Shown here: one piece after another, positions 37,167 to 49,434 of the stretch | How positions within the stretch are numbered: position 1 is the stretch's first letter | How the letters are laid out: each line of letters begins with the position of its first letter | Assembly (NCBI GenBank): GCA_022575985.1 | Contig: JAKSXM010000272.1 | Coordinates: 8,556,001-8,620,000 of the forward strand | Source: Anagrus nilaparvatae | Lineage: Eukaryota; Arthropoda; Insecta; Hymenoptera; Mymaridae | Reading direction: 5' to 3' | DNA length: 64,000 nucleotides | Made by a program: the position numbers and the translations under genes | The notes under the pieces: generated by a model | The model's database searches: none | The model's input: only the letters and a program-made list of their open reading frames with translations | Told to the model about the DNA's origin: nothing

Positions 37167-37698
37167 CAAATATTGTAAAAAATAATAAATAATTAAACAA
37201 ATTAAACAAACTTAATAGAAAAATAAAAGTTTTTAATTTATAACCATTTTTGTCTTTATTTTATAAATTTAAAATAATCTTGTAAAAATAAAGAATGATT
37301 TATATTTTCTAAAGAATTTTTCACCAGTTTCTTACCGGTTTTTGAAGAATTTTATATTTTTGAATTTCCCAGAATCTTAAAATTTATTTTCAATCACATT
37401 TGCATGAATAATTCATTATTTATAAATTATCCATGCATTTATAAATTTTATTGTTTATTTAACACTAAAAAAAAGATTAATTTTTTACGACTGAAAGGAT
37501 TCTCTTAACTCGCGTAATTCCTTATTTACATTATGATAACGAGAAATAATTTATTTAAATTATTTATTTACCTTGGATGTTTATTTTTTATTAAGAATAG
37601 TCTACTGATAAAAGAAAATTTATGTATGTACTGCACTGTTTTCAAAAATCTCTCTTGTATTACTTTTCTAAAATCTTTATAAGTATTTATTAATAACA
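37167..37698. promoter_or_regulatory. Upstream region of acid phosphatase B
   Basis: AT-rich sequence between the TTAA element and the phosphatase B ATG. The promoter should lie here, but no core motif is distinctive in this base composition. Confidence 0.3.
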
Positions 37699-40600
37699 AT
37701 GTATTATTTTTACAAATTCTTGGTTATAAGTATTATTTATTTTAATTTTGTAAATATGTGTAAAACCGTTAACAAAAAATTTAATCTAGAACTTGTACAA
37801 GTAGTAAGTTTTAAATAATTATAAAATAATTTTTTTTTTATTATTATTTTAAAATTATTTATAGATTTTTCGACATGGAGATCGAACACCTCAAAATTTA
37901 GATCCTTTTGTAAAACATTTAAGCTTAAAAAATTTTGAACCTTTTAATTTGGGACAGCTTACCAATGTAAGTAAAATTTATTTTAACTTTAAATAATCAA
38001 ATTTAAATTAAGAAAGGCGAATGAGTCCTTAAAAATTGCAAATATACTTTATGTAAATTTAATTAATTAGAAAGGTAAAATGCGAGAATTCAAACTAGGC
38101 CAAATGTTAAGAAACAGATATGATAGTTTTCTTGGAGACACTTACAAATCTGATGACGTTTATGCCTTTAGTAGTTACAAATCTCGTACAAAAGAATCAT
38201 TACAACTTGTTTTAGCAGCATTGTATCCACCTTCAAAAATATTAAAATGGAATGACAACCTTAACTGGTTACCCATAAGTATTTATAATCTTCCAAAGGA
38301 ACTAGACATACTTATGTATGCCACATTTTGCAATGAGTAATTATTATTCAATTATTAATAATAATATTTTTTTAAATACTTTTTTTCAATCCTTTTTTCT
38401 TAAATTTTTTTTTTTTAATTTTTCCGCACAAAATAATCTTTTTTTTTGTTAATTTTGTGCAAAGGCTATGGTAAAATTAATTGTTTGTACCAGAAAAATT
38501 TAAATTAAGTTTTTAAAAATATAAAAACTAACCAAAGATAGTTTACTTCATTTGGAACACCAAATTACTCCAAACGATTATGAATCAGTTTATTATTTAA
38601 AAATAAATTATTTCTACCACTCTCCGTTTATGCCAATAGGCCTAATGGGTTAGAAATACAGAAGTTAATATTAATGAATAGGGGTTTTTGGTAATTTTTA
38701 ATATAACGCTGCAAATTCGCAAGTTAACAAAAACATTTTTTGAATGATGATTTTAAACCCTAATTCTCTCGTTGTGATATTCAAAAATGCCCATTTTTTA
38801 TTCAACAAGATCAATTTTTAAATTACTTTCAAGTTAAATTTTCTATTTTGCTTCAAATTTCCAAAAATTCTTTATTTGTCCCTTTTAAAATATTTATTTT
38901 AAAAAAATTGCGGTTATGGAACTTTAAAGGTTGCACCAAAAAAATAAGACCAACCACTTTTTGGTTAACTTTTGAGGTTGCAGCGTAAAAGTAAAACTTA
39001 ACAAAAAACCCTATTTAATAACATTGAATCCAGAGGGCCCATCGGAATAAACGGATGGTATCGGGGGCCATTTTTCAAAATATTAAAGTCTTCCACAACT
39101 ATAGATTGTAATTTTGTTTCCCAAAGGTAAGTACTTTCCTTATTAATATTAATAATTATTAATTTCTTTAATTTAAATAAAATCTTTATTAAATTTTATA
39201 ACTTATAACGGATTAATCTGCATATAACACCTTACACGGTACATGTTTACTGATTACTTATCTATTGCAAATATTATATTTTCTAAATTAACTTTTAACA
39301 CCGCATTAGTTCCTAAGCTTAAATTATTATTAGTCTCATAATTTATAAATTTTTTTCTTAATTTATTCGTAGGTTTCAAAATGAATGGAATAAATTTGAA
39401 AATTCCTATAGTATGAAAAACATAATGTCAGATTATTCGAACGTTATACAAGTCTTAAAAAAAAAGGCCAAAAGTAATATGAATATTAAATTGTCACATA
39501 TACATGATACACATGATACATTAAAAGTATTGGTAAGTTGGTTCAAAGTTAAGTAAATTATTAAGGAACGTTGCTCTACTTGTATTTTACTTGAAATACA
39601 TTTTTAAAATAATAGATTCAAACTAAACTCAGTAAAGAAGCATAAAAATCTGATAGTTACAATAAATATCATTAATACAAATTAATTTAATAATTTTTTC
39701 TGTACTGTGGCCCGAAAGTACGTATTTACAGAAAAATTTTGTACAATCCTCGGCCATAAACAAAAAATGACCCAAATCGCAGTTTACCATCCACTGCTTC
39801 GCCTCGGAAGGTAATTTACGTTCGATTTGGGACATTCTTTATTTTCCTGGCCTAGGACCGTAATATACTATTATGAATGGAAAAACTACTTTCAATAAAT
39901 TATGTTATACATATATGGGCATATCCATTACTTTTCATACAAAAGTGTGCGCCCCTATGACTCCGATTAGACTCAAATTTTCAGGGGTGGTTTAGGGTAA
40001 TAAAAAACTCAGCCATCCAAAAATTCTGCCACTTCGCAGGACGGGTTGCCAAGATACAAGCTCTAAAAGGTCCAAAAATAGCTGTTTTTAGCCAATTTTC
40101 AAAAATTTACTGGGCTTCAAGGATTAGTCCAAAAAACATCCGGCTGGTCTCATTTTTTTCCTTGAACTTTCAACTTTTACCAAAAAAATTTTCAAAAAGT
40201 TTCATGGAGTTGATTTTTACTGGCATTGATTAACGTAAGATTTATTTTATAGAAAAAAGACGATTTTTGAACTTAAATTGTGACTTAGCATCATTAGCTA
40301 AAGACTTTCAGTTGATTTCATTAAAAGCGTCTAGCAAAGACCTTTCAAATGAGATCTTACACGTTAAAAAAGCTTATCAGGGACCGGATATATAAGCAAT
40401 TGAAAGTTTGCTGTTTCCGAAAATATCGATTTTTTAACAACTTTAATCGTCTGCAAAATTTTTCTCTGAAAACTTTAAGGGCTGAAAATTTCAGGAAACC
40501 TTCTTTTAATATTAAAAAAAATTCCCTAAAAATTTGGGCGATGGTATTGGCTTCTGTTTGTAGATATAAGACTCTGAAAATGTGTAATAATTGGACCAAT

Positions 40601-43600
40601 ATTGGCCAATAAATGGTTAAGGGGTCAACCAAAAAATTTTTCTTCTTCAATATTAGAATATCCAGGGAAAAATGAGCTGATTTTAAAAAAAAATTTTTTA
40701 TTTTTGACCGAAAAATAAGCAAGTTATCATTTTAAGATTTTTTAAAAAATTTTCCAAAAATCCCAATTTTAGGGTCATTATACAGTATTCTAATTTGAAA
40801 TAATGATAACTCGCTTATTTTTCGGTCTAAAATAAAATTTTTTTTTTGAAATTGTCGAATTTTTTCCTGGCTATTCGAATATTTACTAAAAAGAAACTGT
40901 TTATATTCAAAAATTATTTTTTTGGGCCAAAAACTACCCTAATACATTAACAAAATAAAGTAAGTTCTAAAGTAATTTGCCAAAAAAAAATAATTTTTGC
41001 ATATAAGAAGTTTTTTTTTGTAAATATTCGAATAGCCAGGGAAAAATTCGACAATTAAAAAAAAAAATTTTTATTTTAGACCGAAAAATAAGCGAGTTAT
41101 CATTATTTCAAGTTAGAATACTGTATAATGACCCTAAAACTGGGATTTTTGGAAAATTTTTTAAAAAATCTTAAAATGATGATAACTTGCTTATTTTTCG
41201 GTCAAAAATAAAAATTTTTTTTTTAAAATCAGCTCATTTTTCCCTGACTATTCGAATATTGAAGAAGAAAAATTTTTTGATTGACCCCTTAACCACTTAT
41301 TGGCCAATATTGGTCCAATTATTACACATTTTCAGAGTCTTATATCTACGAACAGAAGCCAATACCATCGCCCAAATTTTTAGGGAATTTTTTTTAATAT
41401 TAAAAGAAGCTTCTCTGAAATTTTCAGCCCTTAAAGTGCTCAGAGAAAAATTTTGCAGATGATTAAAGTTGTTAAAAAATCGATATTTTTGGAAACAGCA
41501 AACTTTTAATTGCTTATATCTCCGGTCTCCGATGAGCTTTTTTAACGTTTAAGGTCTCATTTGAAAGGTCTTTGCTAGACGCTTTTAATGAAATCTACCG
41601 AAAGTCTTTAGCTAATGATGCTGAGTCACAATTCAAGTTCAAAAATCAGCATTTTTCGATAAAATAAATCTTACGTTAATTAATGCCAGTAAAAATCAAC
41701 TCCATGAAACTTTTTGAAAATTTTTTTGGTAAAAGTTGAAAGTTCAAGGAAAAAAATGAAACCAGCCGGATGTTTTTTGGACTAATCCTTGAAGCCCAGT
41801 AAATTTTTGAAAATTGGCTAAAAACAGCTATTTTTGGACCTTTTAGAGCTTGTATCTCGGCAACCCGTCCTGCAAAATGGCTGAAATTTTGGCTGGCTGA
41901 GTTTTTTATTACTTCAAACTACCCCTGAAAATTTGAGCCCGATCGGAGTCATGGGTGCGCACACTTTTGTATGAAAAGTAATGGATATGCCCATATATAT
42001 ATTAATTAATTATAGAAAAAAAATATTATAAATAAAATAGTTAACAATTCATATATAAACAAATGAAATTTATCAAGTTAAATGTAAACAAAATTTTAAT
42101 ATTTAGTTTCAAATGTGAAACGTAAAATAAAATACAAATACAGCAAACTTTTGATAAACATTAATTAAATTTTACTTTTAACAAATTATATTTTTGCTTT
42201 TAGAAAGAATTGAAGATGGCATTACCAGAGTGGTATACTGATGAATTATATGATAATTTAAAAAATGCTACTAAAGTTTTTTATAATGCACTTTCTGCAA
42301 CAGAAACTTTAATTAAATATTATAGTGGTGGATTTATAAGAACATTTATTGAAAATATGAATATAAATAATCAAAATGAAAATCCAAGAAAGATATATTT
42401 GTATGGTTCACATGATACAAATATTTTTTCATTTGCTAAAGCGCATAACTTTGAATTTCCTGGTGAAGGGGTGCCTGATTATGGCAGTGCATTTATACTT
42501 GAAAAATTTCGAGGAATAGATAAGCAAATTTACGTTAAGGTAAAAACTATATTTTTACTTTAACAATATTTAGAAAATTTTCGAATTTATTAAAATTGGA
42601 ATACCCAGTCATATATCCAAGAGTCGAATCATTATCATTCATTTATCACATTTCGAAAACAAATAAATTATCAAACGTAGAATGAAAATGACTGAAGCAC
42701 GGATCATGAGCGATAACATATCAAATTTAATCCATAAAATCAAATTTTCAAATTTACCGCTTACTCACATGGCCAATTAATGAGGTTCCGACAGATTTAG
42801 ATTCGTTGGGAAATTCAACATAGAGAATTTTAAGTACAAAGTGGTAGTTAAAAATATTTTGGATATAGAAATAGTTATTGGAATAGTTATAAATTCAGGA
42901 AAAAATATTTTGGACTAATTTCTGCGACCATTAGCTTAACTTTAACCCTGTTTGCATTGAATCCCTTTTATTTTGTATTCTTGCTGATATTTAGAAAAGA
43001 ATTTACTGTTTAAATTGACTCAATAATTTTTCTCTATTAATTCATTATTTATGCAAAAAAATATAAAATATTAGCAAATCTTGATAAGAATTTAATCCTG
43101 AAGATTAATGATTATCTATACTGAGAAAGTCTATAAAATAGAATAAATGAAATTTTATTTATAAAAAAAAAAGCTTTCATAAAGTTAAATAAAGTAGAAG
43201 GAATACATTTCTATTGTCATAAAAACAGATGAATTATTTTTATTAAAATTAAAAATTTCTTATCTCATAAAATATTATAATTACTATATCGTTACCACGT
43301 ATGTTGTTGCATTTATTTTATCAAACATTCTTTATATTCATTTAAGTAATTTTTTATATTTTAAAATTTTAATTAATTTTAAATAATTTATTTTTAAATT
43401 GCACAAAATGTTTCTAAAAACAAAAATTCAATCAGAAACAAGATATTTTTTAGAAACTTTTAAAAGTAAAATCAATTTTGTTTATATATTAATCACTTCT
43501 TACATATAATTTTTTGTCTTCTAGCTCTTATATTGGTCTGGTGAGATGGAAAAAATTTATGAAGTAAGTTTAAATGGTTCATCAAATCAATATTTGAAAA

Positions 43601-43731
43601 TTTCAAAATACTTAGAATTAGTAAAACCTGTAACAATGAATGATGCAGAAATGAATTGCCTTATTGATGAATTACAGCTGCAAGATTTAAAAAATATTTT
43701 AATTACAGATAAGCCAGAATCAAAATATTAA
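37699..43731 (+). CDS. Secreted histidine acid phosphatase B (venom acid phosphatase Acph-1-like), 6 exons, 391 aa
   Basis: Same family, exon count and intron phases as phosphatase A. Exons: 37699-37803, 37865-37966, 38071-38336, 39373-39532, 42204-42539, 43525-43731 (1176 nt in frame, all GT-AG). Exon 3 is 266 nt in both genes. Signal peptide MYYFYKFLVISIIYFNF; catalytic IFRHGDRTP opens exon 2; DSFLGDTY and RTKESLQLVLAALYPP in exon 3; GSHDTNIFSFAKAH in exon 5; NAT sequon. The usual second-domain active-site Arg is Phe here (DVYAFSSYKSRT). Intron 4 (2.67 kb) is almost wholly a 2.1-kb palindrome and intron 3 holds another inverted repeat. AATAAA at 43745. Lower-confidence aspect: whether the enzyme is active or venom-expressed. 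Confidence 0.92.
38622..39056. mobile_element. ~435-bp inverted-repeat element in intron 3 of phosphatase B
   Basis: The left end CCGTTTATGCCAATAGGCC pairs with GGGCCCATCGGAATAAACGG at the right. Inner parts (GTTAATATTA..AATAGGG and AACGCTGCAAATTCGCAAGT) also recur inverted, so the arms are over 100 bp and diverged. Confidence 0.6.
39911..41998. mobile_element. 2.1-kb palindrome (arms ~980 bp, loop ~130 bp) in intron 4 of phosphatase B
   Basis: ATATATGGGCATATCCATTA at 39911 is matched inverted at the other end (41979-41998). The arms match along their whole length to about 40890 and 41018, around a unique loop. Mirror-image open frames (40349-40722 versus 41187-41462) are the two arms, not genes. 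A single-arm-plus-loop relative is at 49435-50555. Probably a foldback transposable element; TA-rich ends hide the target duplication. Confidence 0.85.
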
Positions 43732-44120
43732 AAATTTAAAATATAATAAAGTTAAAAACATCTTTTTAATTTCATTCGAGATTAGTTAGCGATCACAACA
43801 TGTATATTTTATTTGTCACAATATATTTAAATTTCAAGTACTATAATGATGAATAAACTCTATTTTTGATTAAGTATTTGTTAAAATTGTTTGCTTATAT
43901 ATTTATTTGTATCAACTGTCACTCATTTAAATAAATTAAGTATTAATTTTACAAATTATTAATTCAATTTTTATATTTCTACGATTTTCTGTCATGTTTG
44001 GGGTACATTCAGTAAATGTTTTACTTTTCTAGGCAATGGAAAAGTCTTCACAGTGTACGATTGTTTTCCAGAATTAAAAAAATGCGAATTATAACTTTTA
44101 TGTTACTAATATTATATATT
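43732..44120. other. Phosphatase B 3' flank
   Basis: Contains the probable poly(A) signal at 43745-43750. Otherwise nothing recognised. Confidence 0.5.
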
Positions 44121-44130
44121 CACACCAAAC

Positions 44131-44262
44131 CTAAAAGAATTCTTTGTTACCCAGAAAAGAATTAATGTTTATTTGATTTTTTTTAAAGGAATTATTTTGA
44201 GTTTAAATCTTTTAAAACTTTTAAATGATTTTCATTTAAATTCTTTTCGAAATTTATTTTTC
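44131..44262. mobile_element. Truncated end of the CACACCAAACC foldback family
   Basis: Matches the first ~130 bp of the palindrome at 4937-5965 with scattered differences (CACACCAAACCTAAAAGAAT), then stops abruptly. There is no second arm. Confidence 0.75.
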
Positions 44263-44445
44263 TGTATTCTCTAGTCTAAAGTATAAACTTCCTGGACTGA
44301 TTTGGCGCCAGAAAGAACGACTTTTGAGGCCTGCATTTTCATTAAAACGCTCCGATTGACTGAAATATTTTTTGTAGTAAATATAGTGTAATACGCGGTT
44401 TTAGTATATACCCTATACTATACGTTCGCGATATGCGTTAAATAA
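44263..44445. other. Short GC-balanced block, unrecognised
   Basis: Noticeably less AT-rich than its surroundings (for example TTTGGCGCCAGAAAG, CGTTCGCGATATGCG). It has no frame and no visible partner in the window. Confidence 0.35.
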
Positions 44446-44813
44446 TAATTTTTTTTTTTTTTTTAATTATTTAATTAATTTTTATAATTTTTTTTTATTT
44501 TAATTTATTTATTGTATAAGTATTATACAAAGTTTAGAATTACAATTGATTTTACAATATGCGTATCACATGAAGTTATATAAAACTATAGAGAAAATAA
44601 AAAATCTAAAGATTGTAACCAAATAAATTCAAACAAAAAGTAATTTATAATTCAACTTAAACTAAATTTAGGAGTATGAGAATGTGTAAAGAAAGGAAAC
44701 AGTTAACAGGAAATTTTAAGGTTCAGTAGAGAGTTAAAGATGAGGGGTCAATAGGGGGATACCCGATTCTCGCGTATCAATTTCTAATAAATATTTATGT
44801 GAATTAGCTTTAA

Positions 44814-45519
44814 GGTGGCAGGTCGTACCCGAGGGAAAAAAAAAGTGTCTTTTTCTGGATAGGTTTTTGGGTAGAAATAAATGAGATAATTTTTTGAAAA
44901 TTGGCACTTTATTAGATTATAAGTTGCTAAACATTGTTAAAAAAATTTTTTTTATTTTTCTCTAAAATGGTGCGGAGTACAGGTGCTCAAAGTTAGGCCT
45001 CACTTTTCATTGTGTACACGATAACTCAAAAAATAATTAAGATATCTTCCTAATTTTTTGGCTACACTTTAAAAATACAATTATCTTCTGGATTGATGGA
45101 TTTAAATTTTGGAAAATGGAAAATTCTGAAAATTATTTAATTTTTTTCAAAAATTGCAATTTTTTTCAAATGTTTTTTTGAAGAAAAAAAAATTGGGACA
45201 TTTTTTGGAAAAATCATTCCATCAGTCCAGAAGATAATTGTATGTTAAAAGTGTAGCCAAAAAATTAGGAAGATATCTTAATTATTTTTTGAGTTATCGT
45301 GTACACAAATCGAAAAACGTTGTTTCGAGAAAAACGCGTTTAAAGTTTAGAATACTGTATCTTACGCCTATCGCGGTGTCTTGCTTAATCTTCTATAACT
45401 TCCTTATTATTCAAGGTATCATTATAAAAATTTTTTCCAATATTCTTAAGATGTTTTCGAACCCAAAAAAACCAAAAACAAAAAATCGATTTTTTTTCCC
45501 TCGGGTACGACCTGCCACC
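44814..45519. mobile_element. 706-bp TTAA-flanked MITE, GGTGGCAG ends, inside the retrotransposon
   Basis: Ends GGTGGCAGGTCGTACCCGAG and reverse complement; TTAA at 44810-44813 and 45520-45523. Removing it with one TTAA rejoins the host retrotransposon frame exactly (ISSF-K-ANSHKYLL). Its interior is related to the element at 22815-23441. The open frame at 45238-45588 is MITE sequence. Confidence 0.92.
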
Positions 45520-46861
45520 TTAAAAGAGCTAATAGTGGACGAGAATCGAATATTTTCAGGAAGTGAATTCCAAAAGGAGGTCATGTAAATCAAGGAGGAA
45601 TTACTATAAAGGGAATTTTTCGTGGGTTCAACTTTCAGGTGAGGTCTGTTTTTAGGACGCAGCTCACGAACTGGCTTGTAAATATTAACTTTAGATTTTA
45701 AATACTCCGGTTTACCATTCTGCAAGATGTTGTAGATGTGTGAGGCACAAAGATATTTGGCCCTTAGCTTAACATTTAGCCAACCTAACGTAATCCTGTC
45801 AGGAAAAGTACCTAAGGGATATTTTATGTCGCAAACATATCGAACTGCTGCGTTTTGCAACTTTTGAAGCCTTGCATATTGATATTCAGGGAGGTTTCCT
45901 ACTGGGAACATAAAGTAATCCAGTAAGGGAAAAACAAGGGCAGAAGCTAACTGCTTCCGAAGGTTTTTCGTAACTAGATTTTTAAAGTACCTTAATCTAT
46001 ACAGGGAATAGTTTACCGTTATTACTACATGATTAAGGTGAGTATTCCATTTCATGTCAGAGTCAAAAAAAAGCCAAGATTGTTTACTGATGTAGAGAGT
46101 TTAATATTTACTCCGCCAAAATAAAATGAGTTAGTGGATTTATAAAAGTCGTTTACATTTTCGCCAAAAAGAATTATTTTAGTTTTATCTTTGTTTATGA
46201 CAAAGTTATTTGAAAAAGACCATTGTTCGATTTCCGTTTATCGTTTTGAAGTAAAGAAACACCTAGATCAAAATCTTTATAGGGAATTTGTTTATAAATT
46301 TGCAGGTCATCAGCAAAAAGCAGCCTTTTTGAATACACTATTTTGGTGCCTATATCATTTAGATAAATATAAAAAAGAGGGGGGCCCAGTACCGAGCCCT
46401 GAGGAACTCTGCTTATAATACTTTTAATAGATAAAACCTTGTCATCATAGATCACAGATTGAGTTCTGTCAGAGAGATAATCAGCGAACCATCCTATAAC
46501 GTTTTCAGAAAAACGAAATGTCCCAAGTTTTTTTAACAGGATTTTATGGGAGACCCTATCAAAAGCTTTTGACAAGTCGATCATAACTAGGATGTTAATT
46601 AAATCTAGATGATGACCGCAACAGATTTCATCAGTGAGATTAGTTAGAACAGCCTTGGTATTGTGGGATTTCTGGAAACCCGATTGGAAGCTATCTAGCA
46701 AATTTTGCTGATTTAAATAGTCAGAAATTTGCTTATGTAGGATTTTTTCAAGAATCTTAGATATAAGACAAAGTAATGATACAGGTCTGTAGTCACCAAG
46801 TAAGCTAGGATTCGGGACTTTTGCTGTAGGGAGAATGTTTGCATGTTTCCAGGCTTTAGGG

Positions 46862-46865
<4 letters not shown>

Positions 46866-46896
<31 letters not shown>

Positions 46897-47290
46897 GGAA
46901 ATATGTGAATCTTACATCAGCCATGGAGTGTTTGCGGGCCTTAAAAACCCGCAAATTTCCATGACCGCCCAGTTGCACAAAGTGCACAACTGGGAGACCA
47001 CCGACGAACGCGGTCGCCGGCTACGCCCCAGATTCTTACTGGATAAACACACTTTAAACCCCCTGCGCTTGTTTGTCCCAAACCGGAACTCCCTTTTCAG
47101 GTATAACTTCAGTTTGGGACGCGCAGCCTAGGCAACTGGCCGCTGCCTTCCCCCTGCCTAGTGACAGGAGAGCAATCTACGATAGAAAGCCCTCCTCCTT
47201 TTTCTTCAACAAGGTGGCCCTTACGTACTCTGCTACTTTGTTCCAGTTTTCGGAACTCCGTAGCATTTCCGGGACCACCGTCTCTGGCCT
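46866..47290 (-). mobile_element. 5'-truncated non-LTR retrotransposon copy inserted in the other retrotransposon
   Basis: Flanked by the direct repeat GGCTTTAGGGTACTT (about 46856-46870 and 47291-47305). On the minus strand it starts with the ORF2 C-terminal tail TVVPEMLRSSENWNKVAEYV... ending at a stop homologous to that in the 31945-32305 copy. A ~280-bp 3' UTR and a ~25-nt poly(A) (T run at 46867-46893) follow. Clearly more GC-rich than its surroundings, hence probably young. Confidence 0.88.
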
Positions 47291-47919
47291 GGCTTTAGGG
47301 TACTTATTTTCAATATAATTGATTTATTAATTAGTGCTAAAAAAACCCTAGAAAGCGCAGGAAGACACTTTGGGGAGATGTCATCTGAACCTACAGATTT
47401 AGTAGAAAACTGCTTAAATGCCAGTCTAAGTCTTCCATTTTTATGCGTTTGATTTTAAAGTTATTTGACCTAGTTGGGCTAGTTGAGTTATGAGTAAAAG
47501 GAACTGATGGAAGAGCGTTTTGAGTAGTAAGAAAGTAGTAGTTAAATTCATCAGGAGTGAAGAAGGGTTTTTCTTTAATGGAGGATTTGGTGAGTCCCAA
47601 GTGGTTTGTTTCTTTCCAGAGAGTGTCAGAGGAGCAGTTTGTGTTTAACTTTTCAGAGTAAAATTTTATTTTTTCATCAGCAATTTTTTGATTTAGTTTA
47701 TCTTTTAAGTCCTTGTAACGATCGTAGCACTCTTCTCTAACACTTCCATAGTATTGACGATAAATTCTGTTTAGAGATCTTTCAATTCATTTTTTAATTC
47801 CGGCGTGAGCCAGGAAAGGGACTTGTTATTTAATGTAAATTCCTTGAAAGGAGCTAACACGTCAAGAACAGAAGTGATGTGTTTAGCAGTATTTTCCCAG
47901 ATAAAATCGATGTCAGAGC

Positions 47920-48146
47920 TTTACATTGAAAACCTTCTTGGGTAAAATTTTAGAGGCCTCTGTGACGCTGTAAGAAATAGAAAAACAAAATAACCTGCTA
48001 AAATCAAAAAAATAAACAGAATAAAAAAATAGCAAAATTTAATTATGTTTAATTATTTTTGATTTTAGCAGGTTATTTTGTTTTTCTTTTTTTTACAGCG
48101 TCACAAAGGCCTCTAAAATTTTACCCAAGAAGGTTTTCAATGTAAA
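47920..48146. repeat. Hairpin with ~85-bp arms
   Basis: 47920 to about 48005 (TTACATTGAAAACCTTCTTG, GAGGCCTCTGTGACGCTG, AAATAACCTGCTAAAATC) is repeated inverted to 48146, with a ~50-nt AT loop. It cuts off the retrotransposon's upstream part. Confidence 0.8.
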
Positions 48147-49434
48147 ATTTCCCGAGGAATCCGAAAATCAAGTCAGATTTTTCATTTTCTATCAGGAAAA
48201 GCGAGAAAATTGGAAAATTCAGAAAATGAACAATTTTTAAAATCATTTTTTTGAGCCTAAAATTGATTTTTAAGTACTTAAAAGGCAAATGGGTAAAAAA
48301 AGGAGGTTACCAGCATGAAAAGTATGGAAAAACACATGTAAAAAAAATTAAAAAAAAAAAAAAAAAGTGACGCTTTTTGAGAAATTTGTACTTTTCAGCT
48401 TCCTTTAGTTTTTCCGATTTTCCAGGTTTCCCTGAGGTTTTTCCGAAAAAATATGGTCAGATTCGGATTGGGCGGGAATTTTTACTACCCACCTTTATAT
48501 AGAAAATATTTTTTAGGCTTATTTAGGGCGTCCAGAAAATAAAAAGTAAATGGGTGGCTGAGAATTCGAAAAAAATCAAAATTGGAAAAAAAGCTGCCAA
48601 ATCGCAACCAAGCCACCTAGAGCCTTAAAAATTGGCCAGTAACCATATTTTTACATACGAAACACAGTGCAATTGATATTTTTTAAATTTAAGACATCGA
48701 CCTCAGACTTGGGTAAAAATAGCTAAGAACTACCGATAATGCATTAATACAATATAATAATTTAAATTGTGATTTAAAATCCATTAACGATTTAACTTCA
48801 ACACCAAAGAACATCAATAAAATAAGAAAGAATAAACTTAAAGTCATTATCTCAACAAACGAATAATAAATAAAAGATATTGTACATTTAAATTATAATA
48901 TAATTAAATTATGTATAGATTTATATCCAGAACCCTAGCCCAGATGGGCTTACCTATCTCTTAAAGATATATGTATTATGTATTAATGTATATTTTATCT
49001 CGTTAAACAAATAAAAAAAAATAAAATAATCATAATTTACATGAATTTGTATTCATGAATAATAATAATTATCCATGCAGACAGATAAATAAAATTTATC
49101 ATATTCAATTATCATCGAGTGATAAAATAAAAAATCACTTTAGTTAAACATTTTTGCTGTTTTAATTTCCGAACACATTTTTATAAACTTCTGTTTTACT
49201 ATTATATTTTTACTTACTTATTTTACTAAAGGGTTAAATATAAAAACAAATGTCGTTTAACTTTAATTATATATGTACATAATATTATACTACTAATCAT
49301 TATCAAATAATTTATAACTATTAATACCAAAAATTATAAGTTCCCACTAAATTAATTAATTAATTCTTTTTCTTGACAATTTTATAATCATCAAAGAAAA
49401 TTTTGATGAATATTTAACATATTAGTAAAGTTAA
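48147..49434. other. Intergenic with a possible retrotransposon 3' tail
   Basis: 48690-49025 reads like a LINE 3' end on the plus strand (AGCCCAGATGGGCTTACCTA, then AT-rich sequence ending AAACAAATAAAAAAAAATAA). This is by analogy only. The rest shows nothing. Confidence 0.35.

Larger units (their letters stand above)
44446..47919 (-). pseudogene. Non-LTR retrotransposon (CR1/Jockey-like), reverse transcriptase to poly(A), disrupted by two insertions
   Basis: Read from 47919 downward. First the end of the endonuclease/linker (ENTAKHITSVLD, APFKEFTLNNKSL, nearly identical to 13681-14373), then the fingers/palm of the reverse transcriptase: DYRPVSLL, SGFQKSHNTKAVL, IDLSKAFDRVSHKILL, PQGSVLGPPLFYIYLND, catalytic FADD (LLFADDLQIY). 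Then the thumb/C-terminal region (45411-46055: RLQKLQNAAVRYV, SFWNSLPENIR, ISSFKANSHKYLL), 3' UTR with ACAATAAA, and a poly(A) seen as T's near 44450-44464. Frameshifts occur near 46070-46195 and 47770. Inserted into it are another LINE tail (46866-47290) and a TTAA MITE (44814-45519). Its 5' part is cut off at 47919 by a hairpin repeat. Confidence 0.9.

Noticed and set aside
40349..41462. Similar ~90-120-aa frames on opposite strands (also 49878-50120) as a conserved gene family
   Set aside because: They are mirror images in the two arms of one palindrome and its partner copy. The frames have no family features and their similarity follows from the DNA repeat.
45238..45588. 116-aa plus-strand frame as a gene
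   Set aside because: It lies within the TTAA MITE and runs into flanking retrotransposon sequence.
46866..47290. tRNA-derived SINE
   Set aside because: Instead of a tRNA-like head with A/B boxes it starts with a LINE C-terminal coding tail, so it is a 5'-truncated LINE copy.
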